Part shown: positions 11,939 through 23,429 of the stretch, piece after piece
Position numbering within the stretch: the stretch's first letter is position 1
Layout: the number at the start of each line of letters is the position of its first letter
Source: Dictyophora rubrovolvata
Lineage: Eukaryota; Basidiomycota; Agaricomycetes; Phallales; Phallaceae
Reading direction: 5' to 3'
DNA: 64,000 nucleotides
NCBI GenBank assembly: GCA_029959195.1
Contig: CP114122.1
Span: 1,674,001-1,738,000 of the forward strand
Position numbers and translations under genes: made by a program
The notes under the pieces: generated by a model
The model's input: only the letters and a program-made list of their open reading frames with translations
Databases searched by the model: none
Told to the model about the DNA's origin: nothing

Positions 11939-12512
11939 CTAGCAGCGTGATAAAGATTGCCAAATGGAATCCATAGAGTGCCCGGGGAGGCGAATCATAT
12001 GATCGTGTGCAGCATGATGTCGTGAGAGAATAAGTGAATAATTTGTTAGTGTTGATTGCCCAGTTTTTTTTTTAAACGTGAATGTCATGTCATATACATC
12101 TTCATTGTTGGGAATATTGGCACAACCAACCAAAAAGGTTATTCCGTCGCGATCATTGGCATGTGGCAAATCTGTATGCGCAGTCCAGTTTAGGTATCGA
12201 CTCATCAAGACTCCCTTGCATTCGGTTGCAATAAAGTACTTCACAGATGCTATCACATGTAGGGATTAAGTCGTATGATTATGTTTTTGGACCAATCTGA
12301 AGCAAGAAATTGATCATTTTGGAGTAATACAATGTAACAAAATGATCCCACTAACCATATGTTTTTCGCACCTTTCTGCATCAGATGACACATAAATCTG
12401 CCATTTCTGGAGAAAATAACGTCATTTGGTATTTGTATATAAAGCAGGCTTTTACAAACGTAGAAACAACTTCCAAGCTAGAACCATTCTTTACAACTAA
12501 GATGAATTCCAT
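11939..12512 (-). CDS. Small orphan protein, unrecognised
   Basis: I do not recognise this gene. An ATG at 12512 opens a 19-codon exon (MEFILVVKNGSSLEVVSTF). It is followed by a 49-base intron with consensus ends (GTAAAA...TTTTCTCCAG) and an in-phase exon from 12406 that begins KWQIYVSSDAERCEKHM. A further exon near 12249 reads SVKYFIATECKGVLMS, NWTAHTDLPHANDRDG, ITFLVGCANIPNN and DVYDMTFTF, with a stop at 11939. The second intron is less certain: GTTAGT or GTGGGA donor, TGATAG acceptor. The result is about 150 residues with no signal peptide, no transmembrane helix and three to four cysteines. Frame continuity across the first intron is the main support. The C-terminal end may be shorter than drawn. 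Confidence 0.4.
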
Positions 12513-12830
12513 TGTTGGTACTCATGTTCATTGGCTATGTTGACTCGATGCCGGTGTAGACAAAAAGTTATTAGGGTCACGAGCCAGACTCGACCTTGCC
12601 TCAACCAGCTGGACCCTGGTAAATTAAGACCCATTGCTACTGACATCCTCGGTGAACACACGTCATAGCCTGAGAGTAGTATGAATGTTATTCGATTAAT
12701 CGGACATGGCGCTACATGGGTCGAATTCAAGTTGGGGAGAACGAGCGTCAAAAAGTCTGGCCTGGCGGTTAAGCAAGTAACGCACTGGCAACGTTCAACA
12801 ACTTGATCAGTTTGCACACCGTCAACATCG
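12513..12830. promoter_or_regulatory. Divergent promoter between small orphan and MYND gene
   Basis: Start codons of the minus-strand orphan (12512) and the plus-strand MYND protein (12831) face away from each other across 318 bases. A minus-strand open frame fills most of the interval but has no ATG-initiated, family-like content. I regard it as promoter sequence. No clear TATA box. Confidence 0.35.
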
Positions 12831-14648
12831 ATGACGGATCAGGACTGGTCACAGAACCCTTCCCAAGTTGTCTCACTTGTGAAGCAATATCGTCAAAATT
12901 CTAACGACGAACGGCTACTTAATACTTTAACAAACATCGCCGCGGATCCTGCTTGTTGGCCCTACTTGAGGGATGAGGATATAATCGATCTTTTTACAGA
13001 CTTGGTCCTCAACCGAGTTCCTCGAGATAAAGACGAACAGAACGTATGTTTATATTTGTCATACTAATCATTTCTCAAAATACACTTATCGTTTTGGCTG
13101 AATGTACAGCCCTTTCCCTCGTGGTTGCTGCCTTTGCAAGGTTCTTTTAACGCCATGGTAGGTATGAGACGAAGTTCAGGCGGATTTAAAGACAAAAGGA
13201 ACCGAGAAGTATTGGTCAAGTACCTGTCAACTTGCCCCCAAATTTGCGATGTCTTATATAATGATTCGCAACATATTTGTCGATCTGAGAAACATGCAGA
13301 ACATATCAGGAGCACTTTGGTTTCATGGATTCAAGCCATATGGAACGGCACTGCAATGATGGATCTTGGCCATATCAAAAAGTAAACTTCCCTTTTTATC
13401 TTTACCTTCTCCCCTTTTTTGGTAAACCCTCCGAGGAAGCCGTCTCAAAGAGTCTCGTATAATCTCACTTTCCACGTGGTGCTGGCTATACACAACAGCG
13501 CCCGCATTACGTTCATCCGCAGCGTCATCTCTATCAGATATTCTTGAACAGCCTATCACCTCGAAAACCGATTTGGACGAGGTGGTTGCTGCTTGTGGAT
13601 CTCCTGAACGCCTTGCGCAAGCCATAAATCATGTTCTATCCGATGAAGGTGTTTTCGGCGAGCCTTTGATATACTCTATGGCGCTGGCTATAGCCTTCAC
13701 TGGTCAAACCCTTCGTCCAGAACTAATACAAACGTTCTGTTCCGTGGACACAGCCAAGCACACCATGGCCGCACTTCGCCGACAGATTCGTTTCGCTGAA
13801 GAGATAACAGACGATCTGACATGGCGTATAATTGATTATTCCGGTATGCTTCTCGTGTAAGCCTTTATGTATATTATACTCTGTTGGTTGTCTTAATTTA
13901 CCGGCTACTCTCTATTTAGCAATGTCGTAAACGACTCGGAATCACCCACGGAAGAACTCACTACATTGATTTCAAAATATTCTTTGATCCCCCTGTTAGC
14001 CAGTTTACTTATACGCTTCGTTCAGGGTTCCAAGTCCGGTATTGTATTGCTCTTCTTTTTCGTCCTACTTCAGCTCATATCTGTTCCATTTTTCCCCCTA
14101 TTGGCCACCTTGAAACATCTCACCTTTCAATCAAAGGAGAAACATGGCTGTCTCTACTCACCTTACTCAAACATACTTGTACCTGTACCTCAAAAAGCTG
14201 CCGCATTCGCACATCTCCGGAGTACCTTTCTGCGCTACGAGCTCATCTTACTTGGCGATGGTGGCCGACGTTGAAGAAGTTGTATTCGGCCCCGAAATCA
14301 GAAGTTACTTCTAAGCTGGGGAAAGAATGGTCGCTATTGGGCCAAGCAGCTGGATTGAGCAGGGAAGAGGAGATGCATAGACATGAGAAGGGGGTAGGGA
14401 TTCTAGGATGTTGGTCTGTAGAATGCCCAAGCTTGGTTGATCCATGTGACCCGTCGGTCAATCCCACTTTACGGAAATGCTCGGCCTGCAAGAAGGCGTT
14501 GTATTGCTCTCCTGATTGTCAATCTAGGTGAGTTTTTGAGAAGAGTATATCAACCATCCATTATCTAACGTATATTTACTTCCTCTTTTTTTCAAGAGAT
14601 TGGAAGGAGCACAAAAGTAAATGTGCGATCTGGAAGGCTGCCAAATGA
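12831..14648 (+). CDS. MYND-type zinc-finger protein
   Basis: Six exons (12831-13043, 13110-13381, 13440-13856, 13920-14026, 14074-14527, 14597-14648) give about 504 residues. The last 60 form a MYND finger: C..C pairs in LRKCSACKKALYCSPDCQSR, then DWKEHKSKCAIW. The final exon completes it with DWKEHKSKC, so the finger is split by an intron. The N-terminal 400 residues are helical and resemble the armadillo-like region of the large Agaricomycete MYND family (for example YLSTCPQICDVLYND). MYND fingers bind proline-rich peptides. No SET domain is seen, so this is not a SMYD methyltransferase. The acceptor of exon 3 and the weak GTTCCA donor of exon 4 are my least certain joins. Confidence 0.85.
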
Positions 14649-15510
14649 GCTTTTTTTCACCTGCTAGTAATGATGTGGACCTCAACTCCCAATCACGTAC
14701 ACGTTTTCCGATCAAGTTATTTGAATTCCGTTCATGTAAAATACCGGGCGGCGAGGGCCATTCTAAATTTGTCCTGGCATGTGTTGCATATAAATCTTCT
14801 TCGATTTCAGAACTTTCAACACTTGTTTGATGAAAAATCACAATCAATCAAAGGGATTTTGACGGCGCAAGATTAAGGCTATGTAGAGTGACTAGTTCCG
14901 TGCAAGAATATTAATGGGGTACAAAAAAATGCAGCTTTGCGCTGTCTATCAATACTGAAGCGTTCTTCTCGATTTTAATTCATCAGCTGCTCGGTTGACC
15001 CGGAAATCTTAAAATCCAGGGCAGACATTCCCATGTATGTATAGTTTCCCGCATGAAAGTCGGGATGCAAGAATAGTCAAGCTCAGGAGGGAGTAAAATT
15101 ATGACAAACTGCTAACATTTCTTTACCGATGCCGAAATGCAGGTCAGAGATCGATTTACGCACGTTCAAACTTGAATCACAAACACTTGGTAAAAAAAAA
15201 AAAACTTAATCGACTTCGAAAGGAACATTAGTACACTGTCGGTCCCAAAAAAAAAGGCAAATAGGATTGACGATTCGAAAGCCGCTATACGACAAGCAAA
15301 GCCAAAAGACGAACAACAAAAACCTTTCCAAGAGTAGTAAAACCGAATATCAACGACTCTAAATCCAAGCGAAGAAAATGGAACGGGTGGCAAAGCGCTA
15401 CATAATAAATATCATTGAGGGCCTATGTGAGGGGTGAAAAAAAAAGGATGCCAAGGGAGTACAATAAGAAAAGGAAAAGAGACAAAATAATATACAATGT
15501 ACAAATCACC
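14649..15510. other. Convergent intergenic stretch
   Basis: About 0.86 kb between the 3' ends of the MYND gene (plus) and the DUF7729 gene (minus). Short poly-A/poly-T runs (15181-15205, 15246-15260, 15434-15450) and no family-like open frame. Presumably two 3' UTRs and terminators. Confidence 0.5.
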
Positions 15511-16755
15511 TTAAATCAGCCATAAAGAAACTACTAGTCCCAAAAGAATGCCCAGACAACCAAATTTTTCTACACGATAAGCACCGTTCTGGGCTATACC
15601 GACACTAGCAAATTTTCCACCACACTCTTGTATGGCAAGATGAGCGGTGTTGGGATATATCGTGCTGAGAACAGGCAAAGCACTCGGGGCGATGGATGAC
15701 ACAGTGGAGTTACCAGATGTACTGCTACCGTTGACATTAATGACAGTAGCACCCATGGGATTGACAAATTGGGAATATAAAGAAAGAACGGTCTGGCTGC
15801 AGGAGCTGCAGCTAAGGTTTACGCCAGCGGGGACGGAAGTTCCGAGAGGGATGCCGTACAGATAGATATCGCCAAACTTGCCTGCTTCCGAAAGGGCCTC
15901 GATGTAGCAATAAGCATTTACGGCGGGATCTTGCAAACACGACGCCAGACGCATGGCCGTGTAGCTTTGGAAACTGACTTGTGCTTGGAGAACAATAGGG
16001 TTACGGAGGGATATGTCCTGAGTGCAATTACCGCTGAGCTGATTGTTAAGATCTTTCATCCTTGCATCGCATGTCTCAAACGTGGGGGGTGTGTTGCACG
16101 TTGCACCCAAGATCTCGTTGAATGAGGTTATGTTCCGTTGGGCCGTGAGAAAGCCCGCAGAAGAGTTGAGAAGGAAAGAAAATGCACGACATTGTCGAAA
16201 GTCGGGATTTTGAAGAAGAGTGGTAAAATAATTCTGACAGCCGACGGTCGAGAAATTGGCCAAAAGAGTCTCATCGAAGGGTTGGGGCAAGCCTTGAGTG
16301 ATCACTGGGGGATTAGGGACGGTAGGAAAGGTGAGGGAAGAAGGGTCCGGGGTGGATGATGAATCAGAAGTCGTAGCGGACTGTACAACATCACCTGAAG
16401 TTGAGCTCGAAGAACTGGGGGCGCTGTCTGTGGGGGACCGTCTGACCGGAGACCGTATGGCAGTTTGGTTGTGAACGCTGTTTGTTGGTTCAAGAGGATT
16501 AAAAGGACCAGAGCAGCGATGGAAGAGCGCAAGCGTAATGAGTAAAGCTGGAAGGAGAGCGACGGTGATCAAAATCCGGCTTCGAGTTACCCTTTTGGCG
16601 TCGTTAATGGTTCGTGAAGGACCGGATTCTGCAGAGGTTGGGGACTGGATACTCGTGATTTTAGGATTTTGTAGTTTGCAATCTATGGGAGAAGGCGGAG
16701 AGGGAGGAGGAGGAGGAGAGGGAGCGGGGAAGGGGGAAGGGGGCGGTGTAAACAT
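15511..16755 (-). CDS. DUF7729-like membrane/secreted Cys-rich protein
   Basis: Single exon, 414 residues. The N-terminus is a proline-rich cytosolic tail (about residues 1-30), followed by basic residues and a transmembrane segment near 60-82 (ILITVALLPALLITLALF). A Ser/Thr-rich linker follows to about 150. The conserved domain (about 155-345) then contains QPFDETLLANFSTVGCQNYF, FRQCRAFSFLLNSS, ASCLQDPAVNAYCYIEAL and SCSSCSQTVL with evenly spaced cysteines. This matches the fungal DUF7729 pattern as I remember it. After a Ser/Gly-rich stretch the protein ends in a hydrophobic segment (LGILLGLVVSLWLI), giving either a second membrane anchor or a GPI signal. N-glycosylation sites are frequent, so the domain is probably extracellular. 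Function unknown. An intronless gene is unusual for this window. Confidence 0.72.
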   Translation of the reverse strand: MFTPPPSPFPAPSPPPPPSPPSPIDCKLQNPKITSIQSPTSAESGPSRTINDAKRVTRSRILITVALLPALLITLALFHRCSGPFNPLEPTNSVHNQTAIRSPVRRSPTDSAPSSSSSTSGDVVQSATTSDSSSTPDPSSLTFPTVPNPPVITQGLPQPFDETLLANFSTVGCQNYFTTLLQNPDFRQCRAFSFLLNSSAGFLTAQRNITSFNEILGATCNTPPTFETCDARMKDLNNQLSGNCTQDISLRNPIVLQAQVSFQSYTAMRLASCLQDPAVNAYCYIEALSEAGKFGDIYLYGIPLGTSVPAGVNLSCSSCSQTVLSLYSQFVNPMGATVINVNGSSTSGNSTVSSIAPSALPVLSTIYPNTAHLAIQECGGKFASVGIAQNGAYRVEKFGCLGILLGLVVSLWLI

Positions 16756-18226
16756 GATTCGAGTTTGGTAAAACGAGCGACTTTGAGGTCAAATGCCTGG
16801 AAAAAAACAAGAAGGGATTTGTCAGTCCAGGATATGTAAGGTTCGAAACTAAGGAAAGACGGGAAGAAACAGCAGAAAACGAACGGCTTTGCGTACCTCG
16901 TTGAAAGAGAAAGAAAAGGTTAGAGAAATAGTCAGTGACGACCTGACAGGCCATGACAAGATTTTTTAGAGATGACACGACACGCGTGTCTAGACCCGGC
17001 TGATCTTTTCGAACTCCGCTATACGGGTATGGGCCCGTTTCAGGTTGGGTGCCTTGCGAAAATAAACTTGGACATCTCATCGAATAATTTATATTCTTTT
17101 AAGCTTGGAAACATTTATACTCCCTAATTGATTTACTGTTAACAAATAATAATTTACTAGCATTGTCTGCTTCGGAACATTGGAGATCAGTTATTAACTC
17201 TGCAGTTGAGCACACTCTGATTCGGTAACAAGTGGATCAGCCGTCTCGTTCACAGAACACCTCCGGGTTATAAGAGTTCCCCATCAAGTGTTCTTTAGCC
17301 CTTGACGAGGTCACACACAGCATAGTCTAGAATCATCGACTTGCTCCATAGCTCAGGTCCACTTGGGGGTAATTGCAATGGATCGACACGAGGATCAGAC
17401 TATCTTTGCACTCAACATCATGGCAAGCAACCCTCTCTGTAGGTTAATTTTAATTTCATCTGTCATTCGTGATTAATCCTTCTTTTTCCCATTTCACGGC
17501 TGTCCTCCCGCATGAGTACTAGGATCGCTGACCTCTCAGGCTCCCTTCACTTTTGGGATGAAAACTTCATCCTCGGGCTCAGGGTAAAGTACCCTCGCCG
17601 AGAAAAAGCAAGCAGAAAAAAAAAAGTTCTGCTCATTGCAGCCCTGTTTTCGCAACAATGGGAAAACGCCACGTCACTCTCCGAAGCATGCTCCCTATAC
17701 TCGTAACGCGGGGGATTCAGAGTCTCGTCGTTTCCACCTCAAGTCGGAGCTGTCAATTGAACGATACTCCCACTCATGGGGATTAGACTGCGTCATACCC
17801 TGTCATAGACCCAATACGACGTCTGTGATTTTATTCTGGTCTGCACACGACATTTTCATAACGTAATTCCTCCGCAGCAGTGCAAGATCCTGATCATGAT
17901 CTCGACCACACAGGGTGCCAGGCCGTATTAGGCCGTATTAGGGCAATAAACCGTTATATTGTAAGACTTTGAAATGAAATATGGGATTATCATGCCTTTA
18001 GTCCTACGTATTTAGCAATCACTCAGACTCTTGTGCTTAGAATGAAATTGGGCTTTAGTAGAGTCGCATTGAATTTGACGCCGGCGGAACCAATTCAATT
18101 GAAACGGTAACGCAAACCGCAGCTTGAGAAAGGGCAATGCTCCTACGACCAATTTTGTATCTATAATTTATACATTTTTTTCTCTCGAACCACATCCACA
18201 CTCACTCTCGACCTTTCTTCTACTAG
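16756..18226. other. Divergent intergenic stretch with a short direct repeat
   Basis: About 1.5 kb upstream of both the DUF7729 gene (minus) and the DUF1769 gene (plus). Several short overlapping frames on both strands look like chance. A perfect tandem repeat (two copies of AGGCCGTATT) lies at about 17921-17940. The 50 bases before 18227 are T-rich with a weak TATA-like ATAATTTATAC near 18161-18171. Nothing else recognised. Confidence 0.45.
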
Positions 18227-19426
18227 ATGGCTTCTTCTGGTCCACTATTACGAGTCCTTGTTGGCCCTTCAACGTCTGAACTAGTAGACATTTCGGACCT
18301 CGTTAACACGGGCGAATCTCATTCCATAGAATCTGACCGGTTCTCGGGAAGAATAGCGGTCTACATCAAAGGATTTCCAAATGCACCAAAGTCGGATTAT
18401 TTCGACCAGGAAGGGCGCAAGAATGTCACCTGGAGTATTCAGACACAAGGTAAGAAGAACAAAGGATAAAATAAAAAAACAAACATACATACGTGGCGTG
18501 CCGCCGCATAGTGTTGTACGTCACCCTACATGGCTGACGTTGCTTTCAAGGTCGATTCTCACACGCATATTCCTCAAACGATGTATTATTTGGGAATACA
18601 TTTGATAGACCATTGAAGCTGCCATGGGGTTCGGCTGCGGCCTTGAAGTTTATGCAGTACGTTGATGGACTCCCATGACAGCGCAGTCAACAGTCAAGCT
18701 TAAGCTTCTTTCAAATTAGTTTTGTTGACCCATGTTTGGAGCACGATCTTCCTGGGGATAAACCATGGGCACTGTATGTTCTTATTCTACGTTTATGGAG
18801 CACGAATACTAACTACCCACTTTTAATGAACCAGGTCACCTCTCATAACCACTATGCCCCACTTTCAACTTTCAGAGCTCTCTTTCAAAGATGATCCACT
18901 ACCAGAATTTCCTCCTCCATCTTCCACACCAATCAGGGACGACGTCAAAACTATTTGCAGACGGCTAAAAGGTGCTATAGGAACGCAGCCTAAAAGTGGC
19001 ACCATCCTCGGTCGTCGTCGGACCAGTTCCATCCACGAATTAGACGATGTCGCGCTTGAGAAGTCTCTAAAACGACGCCAGTTTTTTACCCAAACAAAGA
19101 ACCGGTCATTGCTTGATTTTACACCCAAGGTTAGTAGTACTCATTAAAAGTACTCATTAAAAGTCGCGTGTGGCGTTGAAAATGAAATATAGGATATTAT
19201 CACAACGGACTTCTGTTATGGATTTCTTTCATTTCCTACTTTGGCGTTGAATCTCCCAGGCGGAATTACTTTTGATTTAAAGAAATACTGGGACGGCCAA
19301 CCCGTTCGTTTTGTCTGCGTCGAACGTCAGCCAGACCGGTCTCCTGGCATGAAAGAGGACGTTGATTCCGACATATCTGAGGATGGTGATAGAATGTTTT
19401 GGTGCGTTGTGATCGTCCCAGCTTAG
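18227..19426 (+). CDS. DUF1769 (UPF0590) family protein
   Basis: Five exons (18227-18449, 18551-18656, 18720-18773, 18835-19129, 19193-19426) give about 303 residues. Conserved family motifs appear in order: FSGRIAVYIKGF, TWSIQTQGRF, SSNDVLFGNTFDRPLKLPWG, AAALKFM, FVDPCLEHDLPGDKPWALSP, and near the end DFCYGFLSFPTLALNLPGG and KYWDGQPVRFVC. The family is widespread in fungi and is known in fission yeast as UPF0590; its biochemical role is not established. No signal peptide or membrane helix, so probably cytosolic or nuclear. An internal basic, Ser-rich insertion (about residues 155-215) separates the two conserved halves. The fourth intron contains a 14-base tandem duplication. Confidence 0.87.
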
Positions 19427-19900
19427 AAGCTCCACTAGCTCCTCTTTTTCCCGTCAATCATCTTCTTGTGGCATAAATTAAATCTCATACCTTCCATTGC
19501 ATTGTATACATCAATATCAACCGACTTTTTCTCGCAATAAGATGTGCCATATTGCATGCCTAAACACGTGCGAGTACATACGTGCATCCTTCGGGAATTT
19601 CACATGTTGACGCGATGACCTACAATATGAAGATGAAAAAGTGAAGCTTCTTAATGCACAGTCTGTCATTTCTTTCGTATTAGCTTAATCCAAGTCTCAC
19701 GACTGAGTACTTATAAAAGTAAATCTTCTGTTGGTCTTTTTTCACATAATAAAGATGCATTCCGTCATATTGAGAATAATATCATTGTTAGAACCATATC
19801 ATTTGTAAAAAAAGTCTGTTGTCAAAAGAATTCCACTGTAGTTAGAAGTTAGAAGTTTAGTAGAAGTTGTGACAATGGTCACATGCCGCTCAGCGTCATC
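19427..19900. other. Short intergenic stretch
   Basis: 474 bases between the DUF1769 gene and the SET-domain gene, both plus strand. AT-rich, with no family-like frame. It should hold a terminator for the first and a promoter for the second gene. A near-repeat of GTTAGAAGTTAGAAGTTTAGTAG lies around 19840-19862 (written here as short units TTAGAAG). Confidence 0.45.
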
Positions 19901-21409
19901 ATGGAGCCCGACTTCATAGGCCCATTTCGACGATGGTTAGAAGATAGTGGTTCTTATATCAATCCTTCCATTTTATTTTTAAAAGGTATTTCATCTCGTA
20001 GCAGAGTAACCAATCTCCGATGATAATCCAAATCCTAACCAGGGTAACCAGATGACTTTGGAACGTCCGTCTATGCATCTGAGGATATTCCTAAAGATTC
20101 GAAAATAATATCGTGTCCGTTCTCGATAGCAATTACCCCGGCAAATGCGGAACGATCACTTCGCTCTTTGTCGCAGTCTCACTTGACATCGATAAACTCG
20201 TCGGTCGCGCTACTTGACGTGATGTCCGAAAGGCAGCTGCTATGTTTGTATATTATTGCTCACTGGATTTTGAAAGGACATGACCAACTGTCAGGTGACA
20301 TGGAGATCGGGTGAGTTTTCTTATTTTGAAATAAAGAAAGGAACAACCCCCTCTCACACTATATAAACCTAGTTTTAATCATTTACCCTATCTGAACACT
20401 CTTCCTTCCGTCGAGGTCCTCCGGACACCTTTACATTTCAATGAGCCAGAGTTGGAATTATTACGCGGAACAAACCTATATGGGGCAACGCTGGACCGTA
20501 AGAAAGAATGCGAAGCTGAATGGGCGCAAGCTCGGCAATGTATAACGGCCTTCCGACATGACTGGCACGACGAATTTACTTGGTCGGTCCGATATACAAT
20601 TTTTTTTCTTCGTTTATACTAGATCTGATGTCTCTCACAGGGAACGTTATCTGACAGCCTCCACTTATATATCATCCCGAGCTTTTCCGTCAACACTCCT
20701 GTCATCGAATCCCTCCCTTATTGCTTCCGAATCTTCATATCCGGTTCTCCTTCCAGGAGTAGATAGTCTCAACCATCTTCGAGGTCATCAAGTTTCTTGG
20801 GTTATCGATCCATGTTCAACGAAAGAACCTTCAGGAAATTCACCTCTTCAAGTTACGCTAGTTGTCCACCGAAAGACCTCCACACGCCAAGAAGTGTTGA
20901 ATAACTACGGTCCGAAGCCCAATGCAGAGTTTATATTAGGCTACGGCTTTTCTATTGCAAATAACTTGGACGATACGATTGTTTTGAAAATAGGAGGCGC
21001 TTCCGGATCCAACCAGAGATGGGAAATCGGGAGGGACGCCAAGGGAATACAAGGTTTATGGGAAGAGATGCAGGCTATCCTTAGAAACATGGAAGACGGA
21101 GATGACGAAAACGAGGATGAAATGACCGAAGCTGAACTATGTTTGGAAGCTGCTGATATGTTAGATAACATGATTCAACAAAGGATTCAGAGTTTGCCAC
21201 TTCTACCCGATAAGCCGCCAACGGGTGTCCGAAGAGAAGTTTTCACTATGATTAAACATTACGTTGAAGGTGGTCAAGTTATTCTTCTTCTTTTATTTAT
21301 GTGTGCAATTCTCACTTTTCAATCTATTTTAGGTCAAAGAGACATCTTAAACTCAGTGCTCCGGTTCGCCCAAGCCAAACAGGAAAAGGCACTTGCCGAT
21401 GGGAAGTAA
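19901..21409 (+). CDS. SET-domain lysine methyltransferase (SETD3/Rkm-like class)
   Basis: Five exons (19901-19985, 20052-20310, 20373-20582, 20641-21269, 21333-21409) give about 419 residues. This is the split-SET class that uses S-adenosylmethionine to methylate non-histone lysines or histidines (yeast Rkm proteins, plant LSMT, animal SETD3). Visible are the N-SET part (DDFGTSVYASEDIPKDS), then HWILKG, PYLNTLPSVEVLRTPLHF and ELELLRGTNLYGATLDR. The insert follows, then SSRAFPSTLL, LLPGVDSLNHLRG (where the family has D-x-x-N-H), and the terminal NNYGPKPNAEFILGYGF, the catalytic Asn-Tyr region. After this come an acidic stretch (DGDDENEDEMTE) and a helical C-terminus as in the substrate-binding domain. 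All key SET motifs are intact. The likely target, a ribosomal or translation protein, is inference only. Confidence 0.88.
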
Positions 21410-22119
21410 GGTATGTACCTGCCTTTAAAACCGCATAACTGTTATTGAAGCGACGTTTACACAATAAGACTACATACATTTTACTTCCCTCATACCACGG
21501 GGCCCGAGTCGCTTGACATACATACATACACCCGTTTTGGTGTAGTCAGTCAGATATGCGGACGTCCCTAGGGGAAAAAAAGTTTAATCGCTCTCCTTTC
21601 ATAATTTTCTCACCAAGGCACTCGCCATTATTAAACTGTCTCAAATGAGCTCATATATCATCTGATCTAGAACGCGCCCCAACGCGAAGGTTATACATAA
21701 AACAAAGGATTATGAAATTATAAAAGATCAACAATGTGCCAGAAAGCTGCTGGCGCCAGTGTGAAGCTACTTAGGTCCGTTGCAAAATGATCGCTTTCTT
21801 GGCTAATCCCTTGGCTGATAATGCGCATGGATGATACATAAGCGAGCTGAAGAATGAGCTCATAGTTTTATATTATACGTGTATGCACACATTTCGGAGG
21901 CCACTTTTGATAAGAATTGATTCGCATGTCTCCTTAAAGTCGAAATGTTCATAGCCATTTCAGCATATATTTCTGATCCTATATCAGGAAGTCTTAAACG
22001 GGATCGCGTTTAGTATAAATACGGAAGCCCTCGGACGCTAGTTTCCCGAAGCGGAATTGTGTTTGAGTACAGATACCTTATGATGAATAATTGGCGCTTT
22101 GCCCGAATGTTCTGGCCTT
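21410..22119. other. Convergent intergenic stretch
   Basis: About 0.7 kb between the 3' ends of the SET gene (plus) and the short-chain dehydrogenase (minus). It has a CATACATACATACA microsatellite-like run near 21518-21530. No family-like frame; presumably 3' UTRs. Confidence 0.45.
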
Positions 22120-23375
22120 TCAATCAAAATACTGGTCTCCACCGATGTTTATACATTGCCCTGAGAAAGCATTTCAAACCTGGGATTGACACTATGCGGT
22201 GATAATAATTACCAGTAATAAATTTCGACTCGGGCTTAACCAAATACGACACCAAACCAGCGACATCATCGGGCTCACCGACTTTGTAGGCCAACTCGGG
22301 CTCCGAGACGTGATACACATGATCTTTCACCTTGTAGAGTCCTTTTAAAACCGACATGAGAAAACTTAGTCGTGTTCTTGAGGCTATAAACGTACCATAT
22401 GAATCTCTGATTTCATCGACTTTATCCCCTACATATGCAACCCAGAATCAGGATTAGTCTCCAGGATAGGGAATAAATAATTCCTTACAAATACTTGTTT
22501 TAATGACTCCTGGAGCGTAAGCGTTTACGGTGATACCATACGGAGCCAACTCTTTAGCTGGTAAAGGCGGAGAAATGTAAGTTCGTAATCGCTTATCTTG
22601 GAAAGTGGAACTTAGGTTTACCTGTGGCCTGAGTTAATCCTCTTACAGCGAACTTGCTGGCGATGTAGAGTGACCAAAAAGGACTAAAGGCTAAAGAAAA
22701 GGGGATCGTGACATTCTGATTTTGAAGGATAGGATGCAAGAATCAATGCCTTGTTTCCCATACAACGAAGATGCACCTTATCAGTACAGCGGTGAGATCC
22801 ATCAAACAAACCAAACGGAACTTAAACAGAACTTACCAATGATACGCCCTCCGCGGCCTTGTTTAATCATTTGAGCTGCTGCTTCCCTGTAGCACAGGAA
22901 TGCGCTCCGTACATTGACGGTTTGGACTCGGTCCCAATCTTCAACCGGGGCTACAATGAACAAGAATCAAGATCAGTGTTAATTTACACATACAAATTTA
23001 ACTCACTAGAAATAAAAGGAGAGCAGTGCCCAATTCCGGCGTTTGCCACCATCTATTCGAATGATTCTCAGATCAACGTGGTTTTCGTTTTTTATTCAAT
23101 GGACATACAACATCTAATCCCCCCATCTCCTTTACTGTGTTCTCAACCAAATTTTTCACGTCAGCTTCTTTTGAGACATCGCCCGTTAATGCCAAAGCAC
23201 GTCTATCAAGAGCTTTAATTTGGAGGATAAGTTCGTTCAGAGCAGCTTCCTGGGAAGGTAAATCATTGACAACCACGTCCAGCCCATCTTGTGCTAATCG
23301 AAGTGCGATACCTCGTCCGATTCCTTGTGCAGCCCCAGTGACTATTGCTACCTTGGGGGAGTAATCTGGAGACAT
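22120..23375 (-). CDS. Short-chain dehydrogenase/reductase (diacetyl/acetoin reductase type)
   Basis: Nine exons (23375-23109, 23052-23007, 22950-22837, 22776-22750, 22690-22622, 22557-22489, 22428-22396, 22341-22213, 22160-22120) give about 264 residues, the classical SDR length. Motifs: VAIVTGAAQGIGRG (NAD(P) loop), VVVNDLPS (the Asp suggests NAD preference), VANAGIG, GGRIIGASS (catalytic Ser), YIASKFAVRGLTQ (catalytic Tyr-x-x-x-Lys) and APGVIKT, ending FITGQCINIGGD. The closest named groups are fungal diacetyl/acetoin and related NAD-dependent carbonyl reductases; the substrate cannot be read from sequence. The start is ATG at 23375; the frame continues upstream but only to a GTG. The fourth intron (22749-22691, 59 bases) begins with GC rather than GT. 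Frame and family fit both require it. Confidence 0.9.
22691..22749 (-). other. GC-AG intron in the short-chain dehydrogenase
   Basis: 59 bases, donor CAAG/GCATTG, acceptor TTTCTTTAG. It joins GASSLYGKQ to AFSPFWSLYIASK, bringing the catalytic Ser and Tyr-x-x-x-Lys to their normal spacing. The donor is weaker than GCAAGT. The only GT alternative would leave an impossibly short intron of about 22 bases. Confidence 0.7.
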
Positions 23376-23429
23376 AATTGGGTGTGAATTGTGCACCGTA
23401 TCGCCGTGTGGCTTATAAATTGCCCACGG

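Noticed and set aside
12497-12817. 106-codon minus-strand frame between the orphan and the MYND gene
   Set aside because: No ATG in suitable context, no splice link to the orphan and no family; it occupies the divergent promoter.
16138-16771. Gly/Arg-rich plus-strand frames antisense to the DUF7729 gene
   Set aside because: Shadow of the proline-rich N-terminus on the opposite strand.
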